NCBI RefSeq assembly: GCF_008630635.1 | Contig: NZ_CP043869.1 | Coordinates: 3,483,001 to 3,547,000, forward strand | Direction: 5' to 3' | DNA: 64,000 nt | Source of the DNA: Neptunomonas concharum | Lineage (GTDB): Bacteria > Pseudomonadota > Gammaproteobacteria > Pseudomonadales > Balneatricaceae | Shown here: positions 56,200 to 64,000 of the stretch, one piece after another | Layout: the number at the start of each line of letters is the position of its first letter | How positions within the stretch are numbered: position 1 is the first letter of the stretch | Translations under genes and position numbers: made by a program | Notes under the pieces: generated by a model | What the model was told of the DNA's origin: nothing | Database searches by the model: none | What the model saw: only the letters and a program-made list of their open reading frames with translations

Positions 56200-56829
56200 T
56201 TATCTTCTCCCAAGTACCAACAAATGCCGCGCACCTTCTGTCCCCGGAACGTCCAGATTAAAACTGTTTTTCACTTCGTAAATATCGGGTAGCTGAGCCA
56301 GTTCATCATCAGGATAGACGCCTTTCATGGCAAGAAATACACCATCCGGGCGACATAACTGAGCTGTCCAGTGGATCATATCAGAGATTGAGGCAAAGGC
56401 ACGGGATATCACTTCATTAAAAGGCTCGGCACTACATTGCTCCGCTCGTCCGTTGATCACAGTCAGGTTCGTCAACCCCATTTCGACTTTCACCTGATTC
56501 TGAAAGCGTGTTTTTTTACCATTGCTGTCGAGCGTCGTTATCGCCAAATCAGGACGACAGATCGCTAATGGAATCCCTGGCAGTCCCGGACCACTACCTA
56601 CATCAATAATTCTGGGGCCTTTGACATAAGGTAAAACACTCAGGCTATCGACCAGGTGACGGGATACCATCTCCGCTGGATCCCTAACTGCAGTCAGGTT
56701 ATAGGCTTTATTCCATTTTACGAGCAATTGCAGATAGGTTATCAGACTATCGATCTGCTCATCCGTGAGCGTCAATGCTAAATTATTCGTATGCTTGACC
56801 AGTAGATCACGCTCTTGTGTCAAATCCAT
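56200..56829 (-). CDS. rsmG: 16S rRNA (guanine-527-N7)-methyltransferase RsmG
   Basis: A 209-aa RsmG (GidB). SAM-binding motif IIDVGSGPGLPGIPLAICRPD, plus the preceding NLTAVRDPAEMVSRHLVDSL and the later NGRAEQ and ISRAFASISDMI blocks. It methylates 16S rRNA G527; loss gives low-level streptomycin resistance in other species. Its ATG overlaps the mnmG stop (TAATG). Confidence 0.96.
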   Translation of the reverse strand: MDLTQERDLLVKHTNNLALTLTDEQIDSLITYLQLLVKWNKAYNLTAVRDPAEMVSRHLVDSLSVLPYVKGPRIIDVGSGPGLPGIPLAICRPDLAITTLDSNGKKTRFQNQVKVEMGLTNLTVINGRAEQCSAEPFNEVISRAFASISDMIHWTAQLCRPDGVFLAMKGVYPDDELAQLPDIYEVKNSFNLDVPGTEGARHLLVLGRR

Positions 56830-58727
56830 TAAGCCTGCACCTTCTGCTGCTTCTTAACCATCTGTCTCTTTTTCAGGTGAATGAGCAGTAACGAGATCGC
56901 TGCAGGTGTCATTCCTTGTATTCGTGCTGCCTGAGCAATAGACACCGGCTTTTGCTGTTGTAACTTACTTTTCAGCTCATTAGAGAGCCCACCCACACCA
57001 TCGTAGTCGAAGTCTTCAGGTAAAGCGGTATTCTCTTGCTGACGCATTCGCTCAATATCATCAACTTGGCGGCTTATGTAGCCGTCATATTTGAATTGTA
57101 TTTCAACCTGCTCGGCAACTTGTGGATCATCAGAAGCGACTTCCCCTTTTAGACAGGCTACATCGTTATAGGTAAGTTCAGGGCGTTTAATAAGATCAGC
57201 TAGATTGTACTCACGTGTCATTGGTGAAGAGAGCTTATCTTTGATTTTTTCAGCTTCTGGTGTGCCTGGCTGTATCCATGTGGTCTTTAAACGTTGTTGT
57301 TCTAAAGCGATAGCCTCGCGCTTTTTACAAAAAGCGGCCCATCGTTCATCACCCACTAAGCCCAGTTCACGGCCTTTTTCTGTTAGTCGAAGATCCGCAT
57401 TATCCTCACGCAGAATCAAGCGATATTCAGCTCGGCTGGTAAACATACGATAGGGTTCTGACGTGCCTAAGGTGATTAGATCATCAACCAAGACGCCAAT
57501 ATATGCTTCATCACGGCGAGGGTACCACTGGGTTTTGTCTAGTGCTCTGGCTGCTGCATTGAGTCCTGCCAGTAGCCCTTGTGCCCCAGCTTCTTCATAT
57601 CCGGTTGTGCCATTGATTTGGCCCGCAAAATAGAGCCCATTGACATGTTTGGTTTCTAGGGTGTGTTTTAGATCTTGCGGATTAAAAAAGTCGTACTCAA
57701 TAGCATAACCCGGGCGCAGTATATGTGCGTTTTCAAAACCTCGAATGGAACGAACCGCAGCTAACTGAATATCAAAGGGTAGGCTGGTTGATATGCCATT
57801 AGGGTAAAGCTCATTCGTAGTTAAACCCTCTGGCTCGACAAAAATCTGATGCTGATCCTTGTCGGCAAAGCGCATAATTTTATCTTCGATGGAGGGGCAG
57901 TAACGAGGACCAACACCTTCGATGACTCCCGTATACATGGGGGAGCGATCTAAACCTGAGCGCAGAATATCATGAGTACGCTCGTTAGTATGTGTTATGT
58001 AACAGCTGATTTGGCGAGGATGTTCAGCTAAAGAACCCATAAAGGACATAACCGGAGTGGGCGTATCCCCTGGTTGCTCTTGCATCACAGAAAAATCAAC
58101 GCTGCGGGCATCTATACGCGGTGGTGTACCTGTTTTTAATCGCTCTACACGAAATGGTAGCTCACGAAGCCGCTTAGCTAAGGCTATCGATGGTGGATCA
58201 CCTGCACGACCACCCGAGTAATTATCCATACCAATATGGATAACACCGCCTAAAAAGGTACCTGCGGTTAGAACCACCTGCTCTGCAAAAAAGCGAATAC
58301 CTGCTTGTGTAACCACTCCTTTAACTTGATCTTGTTCAACAATTAAATCATCTGCGGCTTGCTGGAAAATTGACAGGTTAACTTGATTCTCGAGTATTTC
58401 ACGGATTGCTGCTTTGTAAAGAATACGATCAGCCTGAGCCCTAGTAGCACGAACAGCCGGTCCTTTTCGGGAGTTAAGTACCCTAAATTGAATACCACCC
58501 TTATCGGTTGCTCTAGCCATTGCGCCATCAAGTGCATCTATCTCTTTAACAAGGTGGCTCTTGCCAATACCGCCAATGGCTGGGTTGCATGACATTTGCC
58601 CTAGGGTTTCGATGTTATGGGTAAGCAATAAGGTTTGTGCACCCATTCGTGCAGCTGCTAAAGCAGCCTCAGTGCCAGCATGGCCACCACCAATAACAAT
58701 GACATCAAAACGATCAGGATAGTCCAC
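56829..58727 (-). CDS. mnmG: tRNA 5-carboxymethylaminomethyluridine-34 synthase subunit MnmG (GidA)
   Basis: A 632-aa FAD-dependent MnmG. Dinucleotide motif [19 protein letters not shown] at the N-terminus, [24 protein letters not shown], and the C-terminal [16 protein letters not shown]-like helical domain. With MnmE it modifies wobble U34 in several tRNAs. It starts at GTG 58727 and borders oriC, as in enterics. Confidence 0.97.
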   Translation of the reverse strand: MDYPDRFDVIVIGGGHAGTEAALAAARMGAQTLLLTHNIETLGQMSCNPAIGGIGKSHLVKEIDALDGAMARATDKGGIQFRVLNSRKGPAVRATRAQADRILYKAAIREILENQVNLSIFQQAADDLIVEQDQVKGVVTQAGIRFFAEQVVLTAGTFLGGVIHIGMDNYSGGRAGDPPSIALAKRLRELPFRVERLKTGTPPRIDARSVDFSVMQEQPGDTPTPVMSFMGSLAEHPRQISCYITHTNERTHDILRSGLDRSPMYTGVIEGVGPRYCPSIEDKIMRFADKDQHQIFVEPEGLTTNELYPNGISTSLPFDIQLAAVRSIRGFENAHILRPGYAIEYDFFNPQDLKHTLETKHVNGLYFAGQINGTTGYEEAGAQGLLAGLNAAARALDKTQWYPRRDEAYIGVLVDDLITLGTSEPYRMFTSRAEYRLILREDNADLRLTEKGRELGLVGDERWAAFCKKREAIALEQQRLKTTWIQPGTPEAEKIKDKLSSPMTREYNLADLIKRPELTYNDVACLKGEVASDDPQVAEQVEIQFKYDGYISRQVDDIERMRQQENTALPEDFDYDGVGGLSNELKSKLQQQKPVSIAQAARIQGMTPAAISLLLIHLKKRQMVKKQQKVQA

Positions 58728-58789
58728 TCACTTACCTCAATTAAAATCGAATCTACTTCTTAATCAGAAGTTTGGCTGAAAAAGGGGAA

Positions 58790-59440
58790 TGCATTATACA
58801 GCGCAAGTGAAGTAGAAGAAATGTATAAAAAATGATCAATGTTATTTTTGGTCTTTTTGCTTATTAATAAAAAGAAAGAATATATGAATAAATATATAAG
58901 ATAGTTATTGTAGTTATTATTAGGTAAGGCCTTTTATGTATATAAACCATAAAATTCCTTTAATTACATTATCTTATGTGATTTAAAACTAGGCCTTTAA
59001 GCTGTCAAGCAACACTGCTTAACCCGTTTATAAGGTGTGTGTAAAACAACACTTTATGCACAGGGGTAATTATACACACCCTTACTATGAATAACTTCAC
59101 CTATTGAAACAGATGTTATGCACAAGCAAATAATTTAATGAAAAGTTAGGGATAGATGTTGGAGTAATGTGTGAATAAATCTGTGTAAAGTGTTGATAGT
59201 TTGCTTCCACTGATTTTTACACTTATTCAGGTAGTATTTCGCTAATGAGAGATGTTAACACTGGATAACTCTGGAGTATCTATAAATTTAACATTAAAAA
59301 CAAATAGTTACTTTTGTATATAAGTTTTAATGTGAGTATCTTTTGTGAATTTAATTGTGAATAACTCGTATTTTATCCCCACAAATCGTGGATTTTTAAA
59401 AGAAAGGATATGTCCACAGTGCTACGAACATACCCTCAAC
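58790..59440. other. Chromosomal replication origin oriC
   Basis: The 722-nt gene-free gap between mnmG and the GMC gene holds DnaA-box matches: TTATGCACA (59054-59062), TTATACACA (59070-59078), TTATGCACA (59116-59124), and in reverse TGTGAATAA (59170-59178 and 59356-59364). A weaker TTATCCCCA sits at 59373-59381. A long AT-rich stretch at about 58823-58920 is the candidate unwinding element, left of the box array. Adjacency to mnmG-rsmG-parAB supports the call. No ORF fits. Confidence 0.87.
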
Positions 59441-59449
59441 ATTCAGGCT

Positions 59450-61051
59450 TTAGGGGTTAAGGATCATATCTGATGCTTTTTCTGCGATCATGACTGTGGG
59501 GGAGTTGGTATTTCCTGAGGTGATTGTAGGCATGACGGAGGCGTCAACGATTCGAATGCCTGACAAGCCCCTCACTTTTAATTGATGGTCTACAACGGCA
59601 TTATCATCTTGCCCCATTCTGCAGGTTCCTACCGGATGGAAGATCGTGGTTGCTATATCACCAGCAGCCTTGATGAGAGCTTCATCACTCTGAATATCGA
59701 TACCGGGCTTAAACTCTTCGGGTTTAAAAGGTTGTAAAGCATCGGCTTGGCAGATACGCCGTGTGAGCTTTAAAGCATCGGCGGCGACTTGCTGATCTTC
59801 AGGATGACTCAGGTAATTAGGCTGTATTACAGGATGATCATAAGGGTCGATAGAGCGGATATGGACACTACCACGACTCTTTGGTCGTAAGTTGCAAACC
59901 GATGCGGTGATAGCGGGGAATGGGTGTAAGGGGTCTCCAAGCTTATCGCAGCTAAGTGGTTGAATATGGTACTCCAAGTTAGCCGTTTCATAGTGTGTAG
60001 AGCTTTTGGCAAAGCCACCTAATTGGCTAGGTGCCATGGCTAGCGGACCACGACGATGTATCGCGTAGTTCCATGCCATTTTAACTTTTCCAACCAGACT
60101 GTTTGCTTGCTCATTTAAGGTGGTTGCGTTAGATACTTTAAAGACTGCACGCACTTGAAGATGATCTTGTAGGTTCTCACCTACACCAGGTAATGGGTGT
60201 AAAACGTGAATACCTTTTTCTCTTAAGTAATCTGGATGGCCGATGCCGGATCGTTCAAGAATAGCCGGCGAAGCCACTGCCCCTGCGGCGAGAATAATCT
60301 CTTTTCGGGCTTTGGCATAACTTGGAATGCCCTTAATATCAAAAGCAATCCCCTTCACCTTTTTGCCTTCAAGATGCAGACGATCTGCGTGGGCATGGGT
60401 AATAACAGTGAGGTTCGGACGATTCTTTACTGGCTGCAAAAAGCCACGAGCGGTTGACCACCGTTGGCCGTTTTTCTGATTGACCTGAAAGTAACTGAAA
60501 CCTTCGTTATCGCCGGTATTAAAATCCTCTATGGAGGGTATACCCGTTTGAGCAGCAGCACTGCGGAACTTATCAAGAATTACCCAAGAGAGCCGCTGCT
60601 GATCGACACGCCACTCACCGCCTGCGCCATGCATCGGCGAGGCTCCTTGATAATGATCTTCGGATTTTAAAAAGTAAGGTAATACGTCATCCCAGCTCCA
60701 CCCCTCGTTGCCTAGGCTCGCCCAGTGATCATAGTCTTGCTTTTGGCCGCGCATGTAGATCATACCGTTAATAGAGGAGCAACCGCCGAGGACTTTACCG
60801 CGAGGGTAGTTAAGTGCCCTACCGTTTAAGCCCTTATCGGGTTCTGTTTTGAAACACCAATCTGTTCGAGGGTTGTTCATGGTGTAGATATAGCCGATCG
60901 GTATATGGATCCAAGGATAGCTATCTGTCCCACCCGCCTCTAGTAATAGAACTTGGTTATTAGGGTCTGCTGAAAGGCGGTTTGCCATTACACAACCGGC
61001 AGAACCACCACCGACGATAATATAGTCAGCTTGATATTCGCATGGGTACAT
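59450..61051 (-). CDS. GMC-family FAD-dependent alcohol/choline dehydrogenase
   Basis: A 533-aa glucose-methanol-choline oxidoreductase. N-terminal FAD motif DYIIVGGGSAGCVMANRLS, GMC signature 1 PRGKVLGGCSSINGMIYMRG, signature 2 GAVASPAILERSGIG, and the C-terminal active site HPVGTCRMG plus VDASVMPTITSGNTNSPTVMIAEKASDMI. It is typical of choline dehydrogenase (BetA) or AlkJ-like alcohol dehydrogenases. No betaine-aldehyde dehydrogenase or bet regulator is nearby, so the substrate is left open. It borders oriC and shares its direction with puuD upstream (103-nt gap). Confidence 0.9.
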   Translation of the reverse strand: MYPCEYQADYIIVGGGSAGCVMANRLSADPNNQVLLLEAGGTDSYPWIHIPIGYIYTMNNPRTDWCFKTEPDKGLNGRALNYPRGKVLGGCSSINGMIYMRGQKQDYDHWASLGNEGWSWDDVLPYFLKSEDHYQGASPMHGAGGEWRVDQQRLSWVILDKFRSAAAQTGIPSIEDFNTGDNEGFSYFQVNQKNGQRWSTARGFLQPVKNRPNLTVITHAHADRLHLEGKKVKGIAFDIKGIPSYAKARKEIILAAGAVASPAILERSGIGHPDYLREKGIHVLHPLPGVGENLQDHLQVRAVFKVSNATTLNEQANSLVGKVKMAWNYAIHRRGPLAMAPSQLGGFAKSSTHYETANLEYHIQPLSCDKLGDPLHPFPAITASVCNLRPKSRGSVHIRSIDPYDHPVIQPNYLSHPEDQQVAADALKLTRRICQADALQPFKPEEFKPGIDIQSDEALIKAAGDIATTIFHPVGTCRMGQDDNAVVDHQLKVRGLSGIRIVDASVMPTITSGNTNSPTVMIAEKASDMILNP

Positions 61052-61153
61052 ATGCTGTTCCTTTGAGCCATATATGGCATTTTTATTTTTATTCTTAGAA
61101 ACTTTGTATCAATTTTTTGTGTATAAAAACAGAGTGATGTTGCTTTTTGATGA

Positions 61154-62341
61154 CTAGGGTAGCTTGTTGGCTATCCAATCAGCGAGCTGTGACCGCTGTA
61201 GCTCTGTCATCTGTGTTTTGTTCATAAACGGCATATCTTTACTCATAATCACGCGAGCCTGAATGCGAGGTAGCCAGTTGAGAATCTCTTGTTCTGTATC
61301 ATAAGTAACCCCGGCTGGCGCAACGGTGAAAACATCGTCGCTGGGAGATTGGCTATGGCAACTAGCACACTTATCTTTAATCAGGGCGATAGCTTGACGA
61401 TCACTAAGCCGTTCAGTCGTTGTGTTTTGTGCGGTGGATTGTGGCATCAATACCCATGCAAGTGCGGCAAAGGCCACAAATGCTGAGATAAGAATCCAAG
61501 GTTTCACCACGCCTTGGTGGCGCAAATTAAAAAAGTGCCTTGCCCAAGCGGTGATCAGAATGATGCAACCAAGCACTAGCCAGCCGTACTCATGACCATA
61601 GGTCATAGGGTAGTGATTGCTTAGCATGATAAAAAGTACAGGCAAGGTCGCATAATTATTATGTACTGAGCGTCGCTTTGCATTGAGGCCAAAGCGTGGA
61701 TCTGGAGTTTCACCCTTCTCGACCGCTGCTACCAATGCCCGTTGGGAGGGCATAATGACGGTCAGTACATTTGCAGCCATACAGGTACCGATTAATGCGC
61801 CAATATGAAGGTAAGCTGCCCTATCGCTAAATATGTGGTCTAGGCCCCAAGCGAGCAGCGTGAGAAGCACCAGCATCACCAAGCCAAACCCTAAGCCTGA
61901 TTGGATTAAGGGAGAGCGACAAGCAGCCTCATAAATAACCCAGCCTCCTGCCAGTGTCGTCAGGCTGATTAAGATAGCGGTGGTTTGGCTAAGGTCCACC
62001 TTGTTAGGATCAATAAGGTAAGCATCAGCGCCGATATAATAGATCAAAATAAGCAATAAAAAGCCGGTGATCCATGTGCTGTAGGCTTCCCACTTAAACC
62101 AATGAAGGGTGTCAGGTATCTGTTCGGGTGCAAGACGATACTTTGCGACCTCATAAAAGCCCCCTCCATGTATTGCCCATAGATCGCCACTAACCCCTTT
62201 GTCTTGCTTCCATTTAGGAGGTGTTTGCAGGGTGTTATCGAGCCAAATGAAGTAGAAGGAAGCCCCTATCCAGGCGATTGCGGTGACTACGTGCAAAAAA
62301 CGTAGTAATAAACTGATCCAGTCGTTTAAGTAAGGATCCAT
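61154..62341 (-). CDS. puuD: Membrane urate hydroxylase PuuD-like protein with C-terminal cytochrome c domain
   Basis: A 395-aa protein of the PuuD (DUF989-cytochrome c) family that oxidises urate to 5-hydroxyisourate. The N-terminal part has about eight membrane helices with conserved FLHVVTAIAWIGASFYFIWLDN and HGGGFYEVAKYRLAPEQIP. The C-terminal domain (about residues 315-395) carries haem motif CASCH and distal ligand candidate MSKDMPFMNKT. Electrons presumably go to the respiratory chain. Divergent from a purine-type ABC importer, so the pair likely forms a purine uptake and oxidation unit. Confidence 0.9.
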   Translation of the reverse strand: MDPYLNDWISLLLRFLHVVTAIAWIGASFYFIWLDNTLQTPPKWKQDKGVSGDLWAIHGGGFYEVAKYRLAPEQIPDTLHWFKWEAYSTWITGFLLLILIYYIGADAYLIDPNKVDLSQTTAILISLTTLAGGWVIYEAACRSPLIQSGLGFGLVMLVLLTLLAWGLDHIFSDRAAYLHIGALIGTCMAANVLTVIMPSQRALVAAVEKGETPDPRFGLNAKRRSVHNNYATLPVLFIMLSNHYPMTYGHEYGWLVLGCIILITAWARHFFNLRHQGVVKPWILISAFVAFAALAWVLMPQSTAQNTTTERLSDRQAIALIKDKCASCHSQSPSDDVFTVAPAGVTYDTEQEILNWLPRIQARVIMSKDMPFMNKTQMTELQRSQLADWIANKLP

Positions 62342-62680
62342 TTTCCTGCCTCATTTTGAGCCACTATCATGATAAAATGTGTTTTTGAGGTGCACTGGCC
62401 GATTTATTAAAAGGCTTGTTATCATCTATGGCTTGTAAATAACTAATTGTTTTTTAATAAATTTTAGATATTTTCTGCCAAATTAATTATGCAGAAAATT
62501 TAGCTAAGTTACTCAAAAACTTGTCTTATTAGTCAGCTTTTGCATTAATTCTGCCATTGTGCCCCAAAAATAAGAATAATTTTTTGACTAGATGGCCAGT
62601 TATTTGCTTTCTACTGAAGAGCAAAGGTGTGGTGGCTAGCCACAACGCGTAACGGCTTTAATGGTCAGATGAGGACGCGA
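62342..62680. promoter_or_regulatory. Divergent control region of puuD and the ABC importer
   Basis: This 339-nt gap contains no ORF. A perfect inverted repeat ATTTTCTGC/GCAGAAAAT (62470-62478 with 62491-62499, 12-nt spacer) lies near the middle, and a 12-bp palindrome GTGGCTAGCCAC lies at 62632-62643, close to the importer start. Either could be an operator for a purine-responsive regulator. Confidence 0.45.
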
Positions 62681-64000
62681 ATGAAGACTCCCTCGGTAGA
62701 GATAAAACCAGACCGCCCAAAGCGACTGGTCATGAAAGGTATTACAAAACAGTATCCCGGCTGTTTAGCAAATGATCGAGTCGACCTAGACATCGGCCCC
62801 GGTGAGATACATGCATTGCTAGGTGAAAACGGTGCGGGTAAAAGTACCCTGATGAAAATCATCTATGGGGTGGTTAAACCGGATGCTGGGGAGATGATCT
62901 GGGAAGGTGAACCAGTTCGCATCAAAGATCCCGCCCAGGCGCGTCAGATGGGTATCGGTATGGTGTTCCAGCATTTCTCTTTGTTTGAAACGCTCACGGT
63001 GACCGAGAATATCGCTTTGGCATTGGGCGATGAAGCCCGTGATCTAAAAGCATTAGCTGAAAAGATTCGTACCGTATCAGCGCGATACGGTATGGCATTG
63101 AACCCTGAAAGACCTGTTCATACCCTGTCGGTAGGAGAGCGGCAGCGTGTCGAAATTGTACGTTGTTTAGTGCAAGACATTCGCTTATTGATTTTGGATG
63201 AACCAACCTCTGTCTTAACACCTCAGGAAGTCACGACCCTCTTTGTAACCTTGCGCCGGTTAGCCGAAGAAGGCTGCAGTATTCTATTTATTAGCCACAA
63301 ATTAAATGAAGTAAAAGCACTTTGTCATCGTGCCACGATTTTGCGGGGTGGGCGTGTTTCTGGTGCTTGCATACCATCAGAAGAAGAGCCTTCGAGCATG
63401 GCACGTATGATGGTAGGTGATGAAACCCCTATCAGCATGGATTATGAGAAAGTACTGGGCCAGAACGTCTTTTTGCAAGTTAGAGGCCTGAATCGTATCT
63501 CCCATGATCCCTTTGGTGTTGATTTAAAACATATCAATCTGGATGTTCATGCCGGTGAAATTGTTGGTATAGCGGGTGTGGCGGGCAATGGCCAAGAGGA
63601 GTTGTTAGCAGCGCTTAGCGGTGAAGATACGGTTGAAAACCACGATGCTATTCATTTTCCATCAGGCCCAGTAGGGCATCTTTGCCCAGAGCAGCGTCGC
63701 CGCCAAGGGTTGGCCTTCGTTCCGGAAGAACGACTCGGACGAGGGGCGGTACCGGATATGAGCCTGAAGGATAATGCTCTGTTAACCGGCTTTCTTACCG
63801 GGCTAGTGAAAAAAGGGATGATTGATCATGCTGGCACAGAAAGCTTTGCCAAAAAGATTATTAAGCAGTTCAAGGTAAAGACGCCTAATAGTGAAACCCA
63901 TGCCAAGAGCCTTTCGGGTGGTAACTTACAGAAATTTATTATTGGGCGTGAAATCATGCAAAAACCCCAACTTCTTATTGCGGCGCATCCTACGTGGGGG
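62681..64000 (+). CDS. ABC importer ATPase of the BMP/purine-nucleoside (NupA/YufO) type, 3' end outside window
   Basis: A frame open from ATG 62681 to the window edge (440 codons). Start has GAGG (62671-62674) 6 nt upstream. The first ATPase domain has Walker A GENGAGKSTLMKII, Q-loop MVFQHFSLFETLTV, signature LSVGERQRVEIVR, Walker B LLILDEPTSVLTP and H-loop ISHKLNEV. The second half has the degenerate Walker A GVAGNGQEELLAAL and FVPEERLGRG typical of sugar/nucleoside CUT2-like and BMP-type importers, then SLSGGNLQKFIIGREI, ending in LLIAAHPTWG. It is almost certainly followed by two permeases and a BMP-family binding protein off the window. Confidence 0.93.
   Translation, partial: MKTPSVEIKPDRPKRLVMKGITKQYPGCLANDRVDLDIGPGEIHALLGENGAGKSTLMKIIYGVVKPDAGEMIWEGEPVRIKDPAQARQMGIGMVFQHFSLFETLTVTENIALALGDEARDLKALAEKIRTVSARYGMALNPERPVHTLSVGERQRVEIVRCLVQDIRLLILDEPTSVLTPQEVTTLFVTLRRLAEEGCSILFISHKLNEVKALCHRATILRGGRVSGACIPSEEEPSSMARMMVGDETPISMDYEKVLGQNVFLQVRGLNRISHDPFGVDLKHINLDVHAGEIVGIAGVAGNGQEELLAALSGEDTVENHDAIHFPSGPVGHLCPEQRRRQGLAFVPEERLGRGAVPDMSLKDNALLTGFLTGLVKKGMIDHAGTESFAKKIIKQFKVKTPNSETHAKSLSGGNLQKFIIGREIMQKPQLLIAAHPTWG

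Noticed and set aside
62581-62680. Purine or xanthine riboswitch ahead of the ABC importer
   Set aside because: A palindrome is present, but I could not match conserved riboswitch core sequences by eye.

Overview
The window reads as core chromosome of a marine gammaproteobacterium close to the replication origin. The Pseudomonas-like linkages (polA/engB with an sRNA slot between them, DUF2782-thrB-uvrD, pst-phoU near ubiCA-phoBR, HexR beside a PA3496-like protein) combined with an enteric-like origin beside mnmG suggest an oceanospirillalean (Oceanospirillaceae-type) organism. That placement is an inference from gene order and protein flavour; no rRNA or other marker is present to confirm it.

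Layout. 1-8.7 kb: the 3' end of engB, a probable ErsA/Spot 42-type sRNA, polA, DUF2782-thrB-uvrD, and small metabolic genes (DUF3144, acyltransferase, DUF938 methyltransferase, YciA-like thioesterase). 8.7-21.6 kb: a phosphate block, pstS-pstCAB-phoU and phoBR with three PhoB boxes, interrupted by a DsbA-like/GGDEF fusion, DUF1415 and ubiCA. 21.6-26.8 kb: cysZ, a quinone-oxidoreductase-like gene, a Ras-like GTPase/roadblock pair, a cysteine-rich envelope protein, and yjaG. 26.9-31.7 kb: a TRAP transporter whose binding-protein gene carries an in-frame stop inside its Tat signal, hexR, and a PA3496-like small protein. 31.7-35.1 kb: a membrane-anchored glutamate-synthase-like enzyme, a SEC-C/prolyl-hydroxylase fusion, a ribbon-helix-helix protein, and a DJ-1/PfpI protein.

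35.3-43.0 kb is an accessory island: a type I restriction-modification system in the order hsdR-hsdS, then a schlafen/AlbA-type ATP-binding regulator, then hsdM. It lies directly downstream of glmS, a well-known insertion hotspot. It carries a 12-bp in-frame tandem repeat, an AT-rich control region with helically phased direct repeats, and perfect inverted repeats at its junctions.

43.1-59.4 kb is the classic origin-proximal core: glmS-glmU with a divergent TrmB-type regulator, the atpIBEFHAGDC operon, parB-parA-rsmG-mnmG, and an AT-rich intergenic oriC with DnaA boxes. 59.4-64 kb carries a GMC oxidoreductase, a urate hydroxylase of the PuuD type, and the first gene of a purine/nucleoside-type ABC importer cut by the window edge. 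The last two suggest purine salvage or urate oxidation.

The least ordinary items are the GTPase/roadblock pair, the thioredoxin-fold diguanylate cyclase, the nonsense codon in the TRAP Tat signal, the polA-linked sRNA with two identical C-rich loops, and the control architecture of the restriction island.
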